Below the pieces are notes generated by a model. The model was not told the DNA's origin, searched no databases, and saw only the letters and a program-made list of their open reading frames with translations. Of a stretch of DNA of 64,000 nucleotides, positions 41,803 through 52,879 are shown in pieces (position 1 is the first letter of the stretch; each line of letters starts with the position of its first letter). Position numbers and translations under genes: made by a program. The stretch comes from Chaenocephalus aceratus (taxonomy: Eukaryota > Chordata > Actinopteri > Perciformes > Channichthyidae): NCBI GenBank assembly GCA_023974075.1, contig CM043808.1, forward strand, positions 18,149,572-18,213,571. Reading direction: 5' to 3'.

Positions 41803-44306
41803 GGGGGAGTCAATTATAGAATTGATAGTTTTTAGAAAAAAAGTTCTTTAAGAGTTGTAGCTTTTTCATCTCATCTCCAGCAATAGGTGAAATGTAAGAA
41901 TAAGTAATAGTTTGTCATGATTTTACGGAAAAAGTATAGTTTATCAGAAATATGGAAAAGTCATTGTGTACAAATAGTATGTTGAAAATCAAAAAAGAAA
42001 ACTCAATTCAATACAATTTAATGAATATTTTACCCTGTTCTAAAGTTTTGCACCCTTAAGGAAAAACCCCTTCCTTACCAAGTACTTCATATTATACCCT
42101 TTGTTAAGTGTTGCGTACATCAGGGTGTATCTCAAAGTATCTTGGTAACATAAAATAACTAAAATATGTAAGTTTATCAGAAAAAAAAAACCATTATTTA
42201 ACTGAACAAGTGTTGCATACATCAAAGTGTGTCTAAAAGTATCTTAGTAACACAAGAAAAGAGAAAAAAAGCCTTGATGTCAACAAAACTGTATTTTTCC
42301 ACTGAAATAGCGTTAAAATAAAAAAAAGTGCCTTTAAAGAAAATGTATTCAGACAAAGTATTTTATTTTCAAAAAAAAAAAAAAAAAAGTTTAAGGTTTT
42401 GCATACATAAAAAGTGTATCTTACAGTTCCGTTGTGAGAGAATTACACACAAATCTTAAAGTGTCAGGGAAAATTGTTAAAATCATAAACTTACCTTTTA
42501 GAGAAACAGTCTTTAAGAAAAAATCTAATCAGACTGTACTTCATTTTCTAGTTTTAAGGTTTTGCATCCCTCAAAGTGTGTCTAAAAGTATCTTGGCAAA
42601 GAGAAAAAAGCCAAAATCTGCCTTTGCTCTTCCAAAACCATTCAATTCATGGGGAACATCCGCGTGGGAGCAACTTTGGGTCAAACTTTGTAATGTGATT
42701 AAATTGCGTTACAATATTTTAAGTCTGCCCCTCCTCCTCGGTTTAAAGAGTGTTTGGAATGATTGACAGTTGAAGTTTGTTTAGTGCGATAAACATATTT
42801 ATTGCTGTGTATACAAAGAGCAATATATATTAAACTTTGGCGATTAGACTCCATCTTGCTGTGATAGATTTAGGGGTACGAGAATCCGACTAGGAAAGGT
42901 GAAAGTCTTCATTAAAGACCCTGCACTTCATGAAAGAACTTGCACTGAGCTTCATCGAGTGAAAGCAAACCCAAGATTAACATTTGTAATGAGCTGTACC
43001 CACTTGGCATTTTACCTAGCTATATTTGCAGTGTCCATTTTCTTAACTTCTTCTTAGTTGTGAGAGGGGTCATTTTTAAATGACTGTCGATACATTTTGT
43101 CCCAATTGAAAGGGCTGTTGTGAAGTTTTTGACCTCTTTGTGATGTTGAGTTGTCTATGTGTGGATCTCCTGCAGAAATACGATACGATAATACGATAAT
43201 ACTTTAATGGTCAGATCAAATTTGACTTGCATCACAGCAGCTCCATGTTTAACATCAATATAGACAAATATCAATAGCAGCAGTTTGGTCCGCATGCTGG
43301 TTGGCTCCGTCTCAGCCGCCTGCTGCTCAGAGTTTGGTTTGGATCAGAGGGGCTGCTGGTTAGGACTCTGCTCTCTCTTATTCACATGCTCCAGTTTTGA
43401 TTTGACAGGCCTAATATCTCTGAATAATGCATTTGAAAGCATAGATTTATTTATACTTATCATTTTGTATCTGATAATCGTAATAAAAACAGGAACAACG
43501 TATCTATTGTTGTCAAATGTTTTTAAAATTCATGTTTTTTGTGTTAGATAAAGAAATTCTAGAATGTTTTAGGGAAAAGTTAAGAATTGGACCCCCTGCA
43601 TATTTTGATGATTATCAGTAAACATTGTGAATAAAAAAAAAGTTTGGGCTAATTTTGATATTGCCCTATACCTGTTCTATAATATGCATTTAAAATACAA
43701 ACATTTAAGCAAGCACTTTCCTAATTAACAAGAAAAAACAAGGTGACACAATTGCCGATTGCTGAATAAAGAAAAATAAATGGATAAGGGCAGGGAACAC
43801 TAACACTATGAAGTACTTTGTTTTTAGTAGATGTCGTTAACCCCCTGAGGCAGTCCAAAAACTAAGAATCTGTCTCTTAACCACCATCCCCCGAGAGCCT
43901 TAACATATTTCAACTCCCTACAGCAGCTGGGGGTGTGAACTCCCGTACAGAATGTCAGTCATTGTGTAACACTTTTTTAGTTTTGGTCGATGTGAGTGCT
44001 CGTATATCTTGAAATCGTTTTAAAAATGTTGCCAGTTTTTGAATGATTTTAATAGTTTGTTTTACTTTGCATATTTCTGCAGGTCTCCCTTGAAAAAGAG
44101 ATCTATGATCTCAATGGGACCAATCTGGTTAAATAAAGGTTTTATATTGACTGGCTAATGTGCCATTTTATTTGTGTTTTACAGCTGTATTTGTCTGCCT
44201 TTCATGTCTGTGTTTTATATGTTGTAACTTTGTACATGCTGCCCTTCTTGGTCAGGTCACTCTTGGAAAAAGAGATTTTAATCTCAATGAGGTTTTTTTT
44301 TACCTG

Positions 44307-44315
44307 TTAAATAAA

Positions 44316-44350
<35 letters not shown>

Positions 44351-44573
44351 CACTCTGCAGATTTGTGTGTAATTCACATGGAGGTTGAGGCATATCCAGC
44401 CACCCCGTGATATCAATGTCAGCCATAGCGCTGTCCAGATCTGGTGTCCTAAATGTTGGTGAGGATGGCGGTCCTGTAGGCATTTGATCCAGGCTGCATA
44501 TCGTGGGGAGAGACTTGGTTTTTCTCAGATTTTTAGGTCTAGGAGTGTTTTTAGCTGTAAAATACCTCCACAT
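44307..44573 (-). pseudogene. ~88-aa ORF, 3' end lost in a (TA)n tract (right arm)
   Basis: The mirror of 33493-33766. The upstream ATG has become ACG, so this copy starts four codons later. The (TA)n tract (44318-44346) is shorter than in the left arm. Confidence 0.35.
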
Positions 44574-45175
44574 TTTAGTTTACAGCGTACGGTTAAATCT
44601 TTCTACCGTACATGCCTTATGTCACTGGCGGTTATATAATGTGCAATACCTCTTTTCTTCAACAAGTTTTGAAAAAAACTTTAGTAAAGAATTCTTACCC
44701 CGCAGCTGTTTGTAACTTTTTTTTAGGGATCTCGCTGTGTGTTAAAAACTATATCAAAAAGCTTTGGTAACTTTACCCTTCTTTTTCTTTTTAATGTTTG
44801 AGCACAGGTTTTTTCTAAATACATTTATGACTGTTAACAAATAATTAAAAGTCATCATTATATTCGGACAGCGATTGCATATCGCAGAGATCTGCTTGAA
44901 AATGCTGCAGCGGTCTGAGAACGAAAACTTTGTTTTCTTACAAAATCCACTCGTGTCGACTTGTATAAAATGTATATGCGTTATCCTCTGATAAATATTC
45001 TCTGACTTTCTATATATATTTTAAGTATATTACCTACCTCCCCCTAATTACCGCATGGTTGTCTCCATAGGGGGTTTACGGTTCCTCCACAGGGGGTTTG
45101 GTTTTTTTTTTCCCCCTCCCTTATCCTTTAACAAAAAAGCTGCCTTTTTAAAATATCTGTTTTTTATATGCTTTA

Positions 45176-45321
45176 CTTTTGATTTGGAGCACCCAACGGA
45201 TGGTCGTAAGTTGTCACCGATGTCTCGCTGATTAAACTCATATCAAGACGTCTCATGGCCACAAGAGACGCTGGCTTTTATTTAAACAACCTCTAAGGGG
45301 AGATGGGGTGGGGGGTGAGGA

Positions 45322-45372
<51 letters not shown>

Positions 45373-45651
45373 CCCCCTCCCCTCGGCCCACCCTATGGTC
45401 TCTCCCCTCATGTCCTGTTCGCAAAAACAGAGAGGCGAAGTTCTTCGGCTGTAGGTGTCTGAACCCGGCATACAAACTTCATTCGTTTCTTGATTGGAGC
45501 ACCCAACGGATGGTTGTAAGTTGTTACCGGTGTCTCGCTGATTAAATTCATATCAAGACGTCTCTTGGCCATTTTCTCTCGACTTGAGAAATATTTAAGA
45601 GTGAAGCTGGCTTTTTATTTAGACAGTGGGAGATGGGGTGATGGGCGGGGA

Positions 45652-45696
<45 letters not shown>

Positions 45697-45750
45697 CCTC
45701 CTCCACCATATGTTTTCTCCCCTCCTGTCCTGTTTGCAAAAATAGAGAGG
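45176..45750. repeat. ~320-bp tandem duplication with GT tracts (right arm)
   Basis: The mirror of 32330-32920. The (GT)n tracts lie at 45324-45371 and 45653-45693; their lengths differ from the left arm, as expected of microsatellites. Confidence 0.8.
45408..45572 (-). CDS. 54-aa basic protein of the palindrome (right arm)
   Basis: The mirror copy of 32518-32682 with the same start, length and stop. The second, truncated copy of the ORF start in this arm reads CATGAGACGTC on the minus strand near 45255. Confidence 0.4.
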   Translation of the reverse strand: MAKRRLDMNLISETPVTTYNHPLGAPIKKRMKFVCRVQTPTAEELRLSVFANRT

Positions 45751-45954
45751 TTTAAATATACATTTTTTTAGATGCTTTACTTTAGATTAATTTCATGTTA
45801 TTTGCAAGTTACATTCAATACTATATACAGGATTAATCACACAGGAAGTGGTTAGGAGGCGGGATATATATCCTATGTATATTAATTGATTGAAAACAAC
45901 TGCATTTAATTTTTCTCATTTTTTTAATTTTAATTTAATTTTAATTTTATTTTG

Positions 45955-46112
45955 TAAACCGGAAGCGGTGGCTGTACATCCGGTCGAACGATTCGGGACT
46001 TCCGGTAGAATGACACGGGACTTCCGGTTTTCAAAATAAAATAAAAAGGCGGGACTTCCGGTTTTCAAAATAAAGAGGCGGGACTTCCGGTCAAAAAGGG
46101 GCGGGGCGACCT
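45955..46112. promoter_or_regulatory. Right tip: cluster of ETS-type sites and GC box
   Basis: The mirror of the left tip array, with ACTTCCGG at four places and CATCCGG once. One spacer differs (CGGTAGAATGACACGG replaces CGGTCGAACGAGACGG), so the tips have diverged slightly. Confidence 0.5.
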
Positions 46113-46163
46113 GTCACTTTCTCTGCATACTAATGAGATTGATACCGCATTTGTATCACTACT

Positions 46164-46169
46164 GGTGCG
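46164..46169 (+). repeat. Target site duplication GGTGCG (right)
   Basis: The partner of 31913-31918. Confidence 0.9.
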
Positions 46170-46930
46170 TCTAAGGGCAGCCGTGCGCTCTACATAACAT
46201 GCTAGCGCACGCACCGGGCAGAGGAGGTGCAGTTTAGCTTCCCTGGTCCCACATGGGGGGGAAGCCTAAAACCCCCTAACTGAATAGCCCCTGACCTGAA
46301 CGCACTCCTTAGGCTCTTGGGCACAAAGGAGGGGTTCGGTCTGAGTGTCGCGCCGCTCCGGTCACCCCGAATCTGTAAACAGCTCGGGTGCACCGACAGA
46401 GCAGTTAACTCGGACACTCCTTTGGCTGACGTTAAGGCAAGAAGCAAAGCTGTTTTCCACGACAATGCTTTCAGAGAGGAGAGCTCCAGAGGCTCAAACA
46501 GCCCCGAGGCCAGAGCCTCGAGCACTAGGGGCAGGTCCCACTGTGGGGTGGAGGCGTGCACTACTGGGCGCAGCCTCCTGACCCCCTGTAAAAAACCGCG
46601 ACATCAGTGGTTGACTAAAGGCTGACCTGCCGCCAAATCCCTCATGGCAGGACGAGATGGCTGCTGCATACACCTTCACTGTTGAATGCGCAAGCCCTCT
46701 GTCCACCAGTAACTGTAAGAAGGATAAAATAGAGCCTAACTCACAAGATAGGGGCTCTATTCTCCGCTCCTCACACCATCGCTGGAATCCTAGCCACTTT
46801 GGCCTGTAACAGGCTGTGGTGGATCCAGCTGTAGCTGCCTGGATAGACTGAATAACACTATCAGACAATCCACCCTGTCTCAACCTGTCCCTCTCAGGAG
46901 CCAAACCTGGAGAGGACAGCCGAGAGTGGG
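46164..46930 (-). pseudogene. DIRS tyrosine recombinase, N-terminal and central part
   Basis: The SAM-like N-terminal domain reads 'VIQSIQAATAGSTTACYRPK', 'WLGFQRWCEE' and 'SFLQLLVDRGLAHSTVKVY'. After a frameshift near 46530 the catalytic domain begins ('PLELSSLKALSWKTALLLAL', then TSAKGVSEL). The position that normally carries the first catalytic arginine (AKRV) is glycine here (GGA codon at about 46417). The gene continues after the palindrome at 31912-31607. Confidence 0.85.
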
Positions 46931-48695
46931 TAACACCCCGATTGCACCTGCCTCTTGAGACATCGCCCCCCAGAACTGGGGAACCGCCCAGGGCTGGCCC
47001 ACCTTCATCTGTGTCATCTCTGAGTACCACGGCGCCCCAACGCGATCCGGAGCCACTAGGATGACTGACAGACGTTCTCGCCTCACTCTCCTCAGGAGGG
47101 GGAGAATGAGACGCAGCGGTGGAAAGGCGTATAGCAGCTTCCTTGGCCATGGCTCGTGTGCAAACGCGTCCACCCCCAAGGGTGGGTCGTTGCTCCGAGC
47201 CACGGAGAACCACAGGGCACAGTGGCTGTTTCGCCGGCTGGCGAACAGATCCACTTCCGCTCTCCCGAACTGGGCCCAGATCTGCTTCACCACCTTCGGG
47301 TGAAGCACCCACTCGCCTGGCAGGGGGCCGCCCCTCGACATGAGGTCGGCTCCCCCGTTCTCCAGTCCCGGGATATGGAGGGCTCTCAGAGATAACACCA
47401 CCTCTGAAGCCCATAACCACAGCCTCTCCGCTGTGGTCAACAAGGCGGCGGAGCGGACTCCGCTCTGCCTGTTGATATAAGCCACTGTGGTGCTGTTGTC
47501 GCTCCTGACCATTACATGCCTCCCTTGAATTAGGGGCCTGAAATGCTGGAGGACTAACACTACCGCCCGTAGCTCTAGGAGGTTGCTGTGTCGAGACTCT
47601 GTTAGAGCCCAGCGCCCACCTATAGCCCTCTTCAGGCAGGTCCCTCCCCATCCTGTTCCGGATGCATCCGTGAACACTGTGATGTAGGAGGTCACCCGTC
47701 CCAGTGGAGACCCCCTCCGGAGGTGATCCGGGGACCCCCAAAACCGGAGGTTGCCCCTCACTGAGGGGGGTATGGTCACCAGCCGCCGCTTGTGCCTCTT
47801 GGGATCCAAGCGCAGGCTGGAGAACCACCTCTGCAGGCGGCGCATATGTAGTAACCCTAACGGGACCATCATGTGATCAGCCGCCATGAGACCCAGCGTC
47901 TGCATGACAGTAAAAGCTGTCACTGTTGCCCCCTGTCGCAGTCTGCGTAGCCCCTGAAGAAGGGACGCACGTCTGCTCTCTGACAGGGTGGCGCGCAACG
48001 TGCCTGCATCGAGCACCACACCCAAATACAACGCCCGTTGGTGAGGTATGGGGGTGCTCTTTTTCCAATTGATCGCGAAGCCTGATCTAGTTAGGTGTGT
48101 GATCAATTGTGCTGTGCAAAACATTGCCTGTTCCCGTGACCCAGCCATGACTATGAGGTCGTCTATGTAAAAGAAAACTCTCATGCCGTGTGCGCGCAGC
48201 GGTTGAAGCGCTGTGGCCACACATTTGCTGAATGTGCGTGGGGATAGGGAATAGCCTGTTGTACTCGTAGGCTATTCCCTGGAAGGCAAAACGCAGATAC
48301 TTTCTGTGCTTTGGAGCAATTTCTACATGAAAGTATGCGTCTTTCAGGTCGATGGTGGTGAACCAATCGCCTGGCTGCACCAGCCCCAGTAACTGTTTCA
48401 TAGTTAGCATGCAGAATTTCCGGCGGGAAATGTGGCCATTCAGGCCGCGGAGATCTAGAATAGGTCTGAATTCCCCTGTCTTCTTGGGAACCAGGAAGTA
48501 TATGGAATAAAGACCCTCTTCCCTGCGCTGAGGGTGCACAACAGACACAGCCTGTTTCTGCACCAGAGCCTGAATCTCTGCTGAGAGGAAACTCATCCCC
48601 TCTCGAGAGGATAGCTTCACCTCTCGCATGCCCATAAAAGGGGGTGGGACGCTGCAGAACTGGAGTGAATAGCCCCGTTTCAGCGTCCTGTCCAT
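46880..48695 (-). pseudogene. DIRS reverse transcriptase-RNase H, one frameshift
   Basis: ORF 48695-48087 covers the RT fingers ('YFLVPKKTGEFRPILDLRGL', 'WFTTIDLKDAYFHVEI'). It then shifts frame near 48240 into the ORF 48220-46880, which has the catalytic 'FFYIDDLIV' box, 'GFAINWKKS' and 'YLGVVLD'. RNase H follows ('VFTDASGTGWGG', 'LLELRAV', 'VRSDNSTTVAYINRQ') and a C-terminal segment ('EVDLFASR') usual for DIRS. The catalytic residues are intact, and the single frameshift is the main visible lesion. Confidence 0.9.
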
Positions 48696-48936
48696 CCACC
48701 TTGATAGTACACAGATTTACCTCTCGCATGCCCATAAAAAGAGGTGAGTGTGGGACACCCACAAGACAGTGGTCCATGTGATACAGTGGTACAGTGTATA
48801 GACACATGTGGTACAGTGGGACGCTGCGTCCTCCTGTCCCTCCACCTTGTTAGCACACAGCTGAGTTTCCATTCCCCAGAACATTGTGTTAATGGGCAGG
48901 CCCTCAGCTGTGGGGCAGCAGCTATGAAGCTGTGAC

Positions 48937-49566
48937 GGAGCGTCCACACTACAGCTCCAAAAATAGCTTGGAGCTGGGCGTGTCTGGAGCTTGGGGATTT
49001 TATTCAAGCAACACGACCAACAACCAATCACATGAATCTCCCGCCCCCGACATACAAAGCAAAAACCCCCGGGGATTTTATGCGAGCAATATATATATAA
49101 ACTCCCCAAACAGGCGAAAACCTACCAGTTTCCCCCACTGTCTCTGCCACCTCCCTCCATGCTGGTTCCTCCGGTTTGTATCCCGGTAGGTGAAGAGGGT
49201 CTGGTCATACAAAACCGGGTGATTGCTACGGCGATAGTTAGTTTCTCCTCCGACTTTTTTTGAAATATAGAAATGAACGGCGGGATATCTCTCCCAGCTT
49301 AGACGCGGTTTGATTGGCTAGCGCTTCAGCTGTCAGATGTTGGGAAACGGGATTTGATTGGCTGGCGCTGGCTACTCCGGCGTCCAGGCGACCAGAAGTT
49401 GAACAATGTTCAACTTCTGGTCGCCTGGGACGCCTGAGACGCCTCGCTCTGCTACCCACAATTCAGTTCGGCGAAAAAGCGCGGCTACGTGACGTCACCC
49501 CATTGAAAGTGAATGGGCAGCTTGGAGCAGCTTGGAGCTTTCGACGCTGTAGTGTAGACGGGCCGT
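48937..49566. mobile_element. MITE copy 3 (same family as 14004 and 16937)
   Basis: The left tip reads ACGGAGCGTCCACACTACAG and the right tip is the inverse of ACGGCCCGTCTACACTACAG. The internal sequence matches the copies near 14-17 kb, including the (AT)n core and GGCGAAAACCTACCAGTTT. It is inserted in the DIRS leader. A CTGGTCGCCTGG inverted pair occurs near 49390-49430. Confidence 0.8.
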
Positions 49567-51440
49567 GATACTCTCTGGTGACCCGTTCCACCGCAAAAAC
49601 TCCCCGCGAAGGGAAGATTTGCCCCTGGAGGGTTGACACAGAAAGGGCCGATTATTTACTGAGGACACTGAACGCACCGCCGCGCGCTCTTGTGTGAGCG
49701 CGCGCTCCACCCTAATGCTGTTCTCACCACTACGGTAAACGGCATTAATCGGAGTCTTTATAGGCGTAGTGTGTTTTACTAAGGTCCCTGAACGCATCGC
49801 CACAGCGCTCTTGTGTGAGTGCGGACTCCGCCATAATGCAGCCTTTACCACTACGGGTAAACTGCATTGGAGTCTTTGCTCTAGGCGTAGTGTGTTCTCT
49901 GACAGCAATACGCCGGCCATAATGTCCCTGTACCCGCATAGCGCTCTCCTTTAGATAGCACTCCCTGCGGTTCATCCCTCTCTGCGCACACCTCCTTTAC
50001 AGGAGCTACAGCTGGGGCAGCGAATGGGGAATTTGTACGGTTTAACATTGTGTGTAGGCCTAAGTGTAGCCTTTGTGGAAACAAAATACACTTAGATTTG
50101 GATACAGATCAACCTCATTCTTATTAGAAAACGTAGTGATCTGTGCATTATACAGGGAGGAGGCGGGATTCGCCCCCTCGTCCCGGGCGGAGAGATGTTC
50201 TACCCCCGCCAGCCAGATCCGTAAAGACGGAAAACCCGTCCCCGTGAGTGCCGGCACGCCGGTTCCACGGGGTGGGCCGAAGAGGTGGAGGGTGCCGCGG
50301 GCACGGGATCTCCGTGCCTGCACCTCTCCCTTCGTCTCACCTCTCTACTGAGATCTTTGAACGCACCGTGGCCCGCCCTCGGGGGAGGGGGGCCGCGCGC
50401 GCCGTCACAATGCCGTCTCTTTGAACCGGACATTATGGGGGAAAGTGGAATTGTGGAGAGAAATGACTCTTACTCTGGGATAAATGCAATAGTCTTTACT
50501 GAATGCATTTTTCCCACACACACACACACCTCCCTCCAGAACTAGAGTTTACAAACGTAAACCACCGTTCTCCTGCGGGGGTCCCTGAACGCACCGCGGC
50601 CACTCTCACGAGGGCCGCGCGCCCACGTATTAACGCTGTATTTCCCATTGCAACGGTGAAATGCATTATACTAGGCAAGGTGTGTTTTCTGACAACAGCA
50701 CGAGGGTAATAGCGTCTCTTGAACCCGCACAGTGCTTTGACAGCACTCGGTTTATTCCACTCACGTGCACACGCCCACCTGCTGGCTCCCTATACTGGGG
50801 TTTACAGCAGGGGCGGGGAGTGTAGGACAGTGTTTCTTCCTCTGGGAATGGGCAAGAAGCAGCTACACTGCGACTAATCCTCATCCCGTGAGCAAAGAGC
50901 CCTTCCGTAAACACGGGGGCTCCCAGGAGATCAACACGATCCTCTTTGGAAAGTGCCACGCGGCGTGATATCCCAGGGACATCACACGGCGGGCAGCGGT
51001 AGCGGCCTCTGATGAAGTAGGGGCGACCCTATATCACGTGAAGCCACCGAGCACCGGTCCCTGGGGGAACCGGGCCTGGGGCAAGGCCCGTGGACCAAGC
51101 TACTTATTCGGCCTTGCGGCCCAATAATCGCTCTGACCTGGTGAGGCGGGGGCATCTCTCGCAATAAGTGAGTAGCCCACACATCCGCCGCCACGATCAT
51201 CATCCAGGGAGAGTACAGCCCTGGGCGGTGGACTTCCATGGACGCCAGACCCGGAAGGAATGGCGAACATGAATGGCACCGCCTCAGCCATATCCTGGTC
51301 CCCCAACCACTCGAAGCAAGGTGGTGGGGATCGGCGCCCGCTATTTCAACCAGGGCACGAAGGACAGGCCCGGGTCTCTAGCAGTGGCGACTCCCTGGAG
51401 GTATGATAACTCTTTCTTCTTCTTTCAAACGTCTGCAGTC
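49567..51440 (-). other. DIRS 5' region: degenerate tandem repeats, gag not identified
   Basis: A DIRS gag ORF is expected here on the minus strand but only short broken frames are present (for example near 51100-51306, 'MAEAVPFMFAIPSGSG'). The DNA from 49620 to 50760 consists of degenerate units of 110-150 bp carrying CCCTGAACGCA(C/T)CGC, GCGCTC..TGTGAG and GGCGTAGTGTGTT. GC content is much higher than the surroundings. Gag is probably decayed, and I could not assign frames. Confidence 0.4.
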
Positions 51441-51642
51441 TCTCGTGGAATCACTTCCGCTGCTGAAGAGAAAAGGATGATAGTCAGGAGGCGAGGCCTC
51501 CTTTTATACGGTGTGATGCGCGCGCATTCAGGTAGGCCCGCCCAGGGCCGGCTACGTCTATAGAAGTCTCAGTGGGAGAATGCTTGCGGGGTAAGAGAGT
51601 ACCCATAGAGTCCAGTAGAGGGCGGAGCCTGTGAGAGATATA
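51440..51642 (-). repeat. DIRS right inverted terminal repeat
   Basis: The reverse complement of the left repeat from CCTCTACTGG to the purine-rich leader, ending at TATATCTCTCAC (minus strand). It contains the probable promoter. Confidence 0.85.
51495..51515 (-). promoter_or_regulatory. DIRS promoter TATA box
   Basis: On the minus strand CACCGTATAAAAGGAGG lies in the terminal repeat upstream of the coding region, spaced as a TATA box for the element transcript. The left repeat has GCATAAAAGGAGG at the same place. Confidence 0.5.
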
Positions 51643-51805
51643 ACCTCTCTCCATCAGGACCAAAACCTCTCACCATCAGGACCAGAACCTCTCTCCATCA
51701 GGACCAGAACCTCTCTCCACCAGGACCAGAACCTCTCTCCATCAGGACCAGAACCTCTCTCCATCATGACCAGAACCTCTCTCCATCAGGACCAGAACCT
51801 CTCGG
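51643..51805 (+). repeat. ~21-bp minisatellite (right of DIRS)
   Basis: About eight units of CATCAGGACCAGAACCTCTC with small variants (CACC, CATG) continue the array found at 30652-30734. Confidence 0.85.
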
Positions 51806-52072
51806 CACCTCAACAAGGCCCGCCCCCCCCCACTGACACTTTACCTCAGCCACAACGCAGACTCTGCATGGAGATCACAGGATGGAAAATAATGCAATGT
51901 TTAAATATTGCTTACTGCCCATATTTTATATTCTATAATTTATTGCATTCTATTTCTTAATATAGTTCGCTATCTGTGTAGTTTTTACATTTTTGTATTT
52001 GTATGTACGACACCTTCTCCTACGTGTGAACATACCTGGCAATAAACCCGTTTCTAATTCTGATCTGTTTGT
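51806..52072 (+). mobile_element. LINE 3' tail (continuation of the fragment at 30541)
   Basis: After the minisatellite the sequence runs through a non-coding tail with CACCTTCTCCTACGTGTG, AATAAA and a final TTCTAATTCTGATCTG. This pattern is typical of fish L2/Rex LINE 3' ends. It continues the element broken by the DIRS insertion. Confidence 0.55.
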
Positions 52073-52879
52073 CCTCTAGGTTGCACTGCCACGTCTACAG
52101 TAGCGCAGAATGGACAGAGGAAACATGATTGGGCCTCAAGTTTTTTGCAGCCAATATACATTATCCTACAAACTTGGGATAGGAGGGTGAGTGAATAAGT
52201 TATCCATTGGTTGTAACCTACATCCCCATTGTTAGACGTACTAAATCCTGCACACTGCTCCTTCAAATTGACAATGTGAACATATGTCGCCATTTTGCAA
52301 TTTCTGTTATTTTCAGTTGAGAATGTTTCAAAGTAAAAAAAAAATTCAACTTACTTTTTGTTTCTACTGTTTATAAGTATGATGTTTAAATATGAAATGC
52401 TGTATTCATTAGTTGTACTATAATTCTACAAATATTTTTATATTTTAAGTTTTCAGAGTAATTGTTTCCTACAGAACATTTTGTGATGTCATTTTGTTGA
52501 ACCTGTTTGATTGGAAAATGTTAGGAAGCTGTAAAATAACAGTATTCTCCCTGTAGAACTTTAGTTTCTGTATTTATTTTAGTGTTTTATCATACAAATC
52601 TAATAAAAGAAAATGTAAAAAACTGTTTTTCTCATCAGAACTTTATTTAAGGTATTTTAATGTAACATTTTAAGACAATGGATTTTGAAAAGAGAGGAAG
52701 GTTTCCTCTAAAATCTTTAAGGACAATTTCTGTATACTAATTGCTTTTGCACTTTATTTCAGTTAAAGTATTTTTACTTTAATTTTATGGTTAAAGGTTA
52801 TTGACTGTAAAAAGAGCAGATACATCTGTACAATTCTGTAAAACCTTTAAGGACAATTCCCGTAAATTAATGTTATAAG

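Larger units (their letters stand above)
31919..46163. mobile_element. 14.2-kb palindromic Polinton/adintovirus-like integrant (fold-back derivative)
   Basis: The left arm 31919-38688 and right arm 39399-46163 are reverse complements, about 99 % alike by eye in the coding parts. A 710-bp unpaired centre separates them. The ends begin AGTAGTGATACAAATGCGG, and the flanks duplicate GGTGCG (31913-31918 and 46164-46169). A 6-bp duplication, 5'-AG ends and small virus-like genes are the known marks of Polinton/Maverick integration. No DNA polymerase B, integrase, protease, ATPase or capsid gene is visible, so the class is inferred from the termini. It interrupts the DIRS recombinase, so it arrived after the DIRS element. 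Confidence 0.6.
30735..51642 (-). mobile_element. DIRS-like tyrosine-recombinase retrotransposon
   Basis: Inverted terminal repeats (about 30776-30950 and 51450-51625) flank RT-RNase H and tyrosine recombinase coding on the minus strand. The left interior (30987-31070) carries the internal complementary region: the reverse complement of the left tip joined to that of the right tip. That layout is the hallmark of DIRS elements, which replicate through a circular intermediate and make no target duplication. The element sits inside a LINE minisatellite. Its recombinase gene was later split by the 14.2-kb palindrome, and a MITE (48937-49566) lies upstream of RT. Confidence 0.9.

Noticed and set aside
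31919..46163. Reading the arms as retroviral LTRs or as two independent insertions
   Set aside because: The arms are inverted rather than direct, and a single 6-bp duplication flanks the whole structure.
46931..47828. First half of a 444-codon minus-strand ORF upstream of the recombinase
   Set aside because: In this part it is out of frame with the overlapping RNase H coding, which carries all conserved motifs. Only its end is real recombinase.
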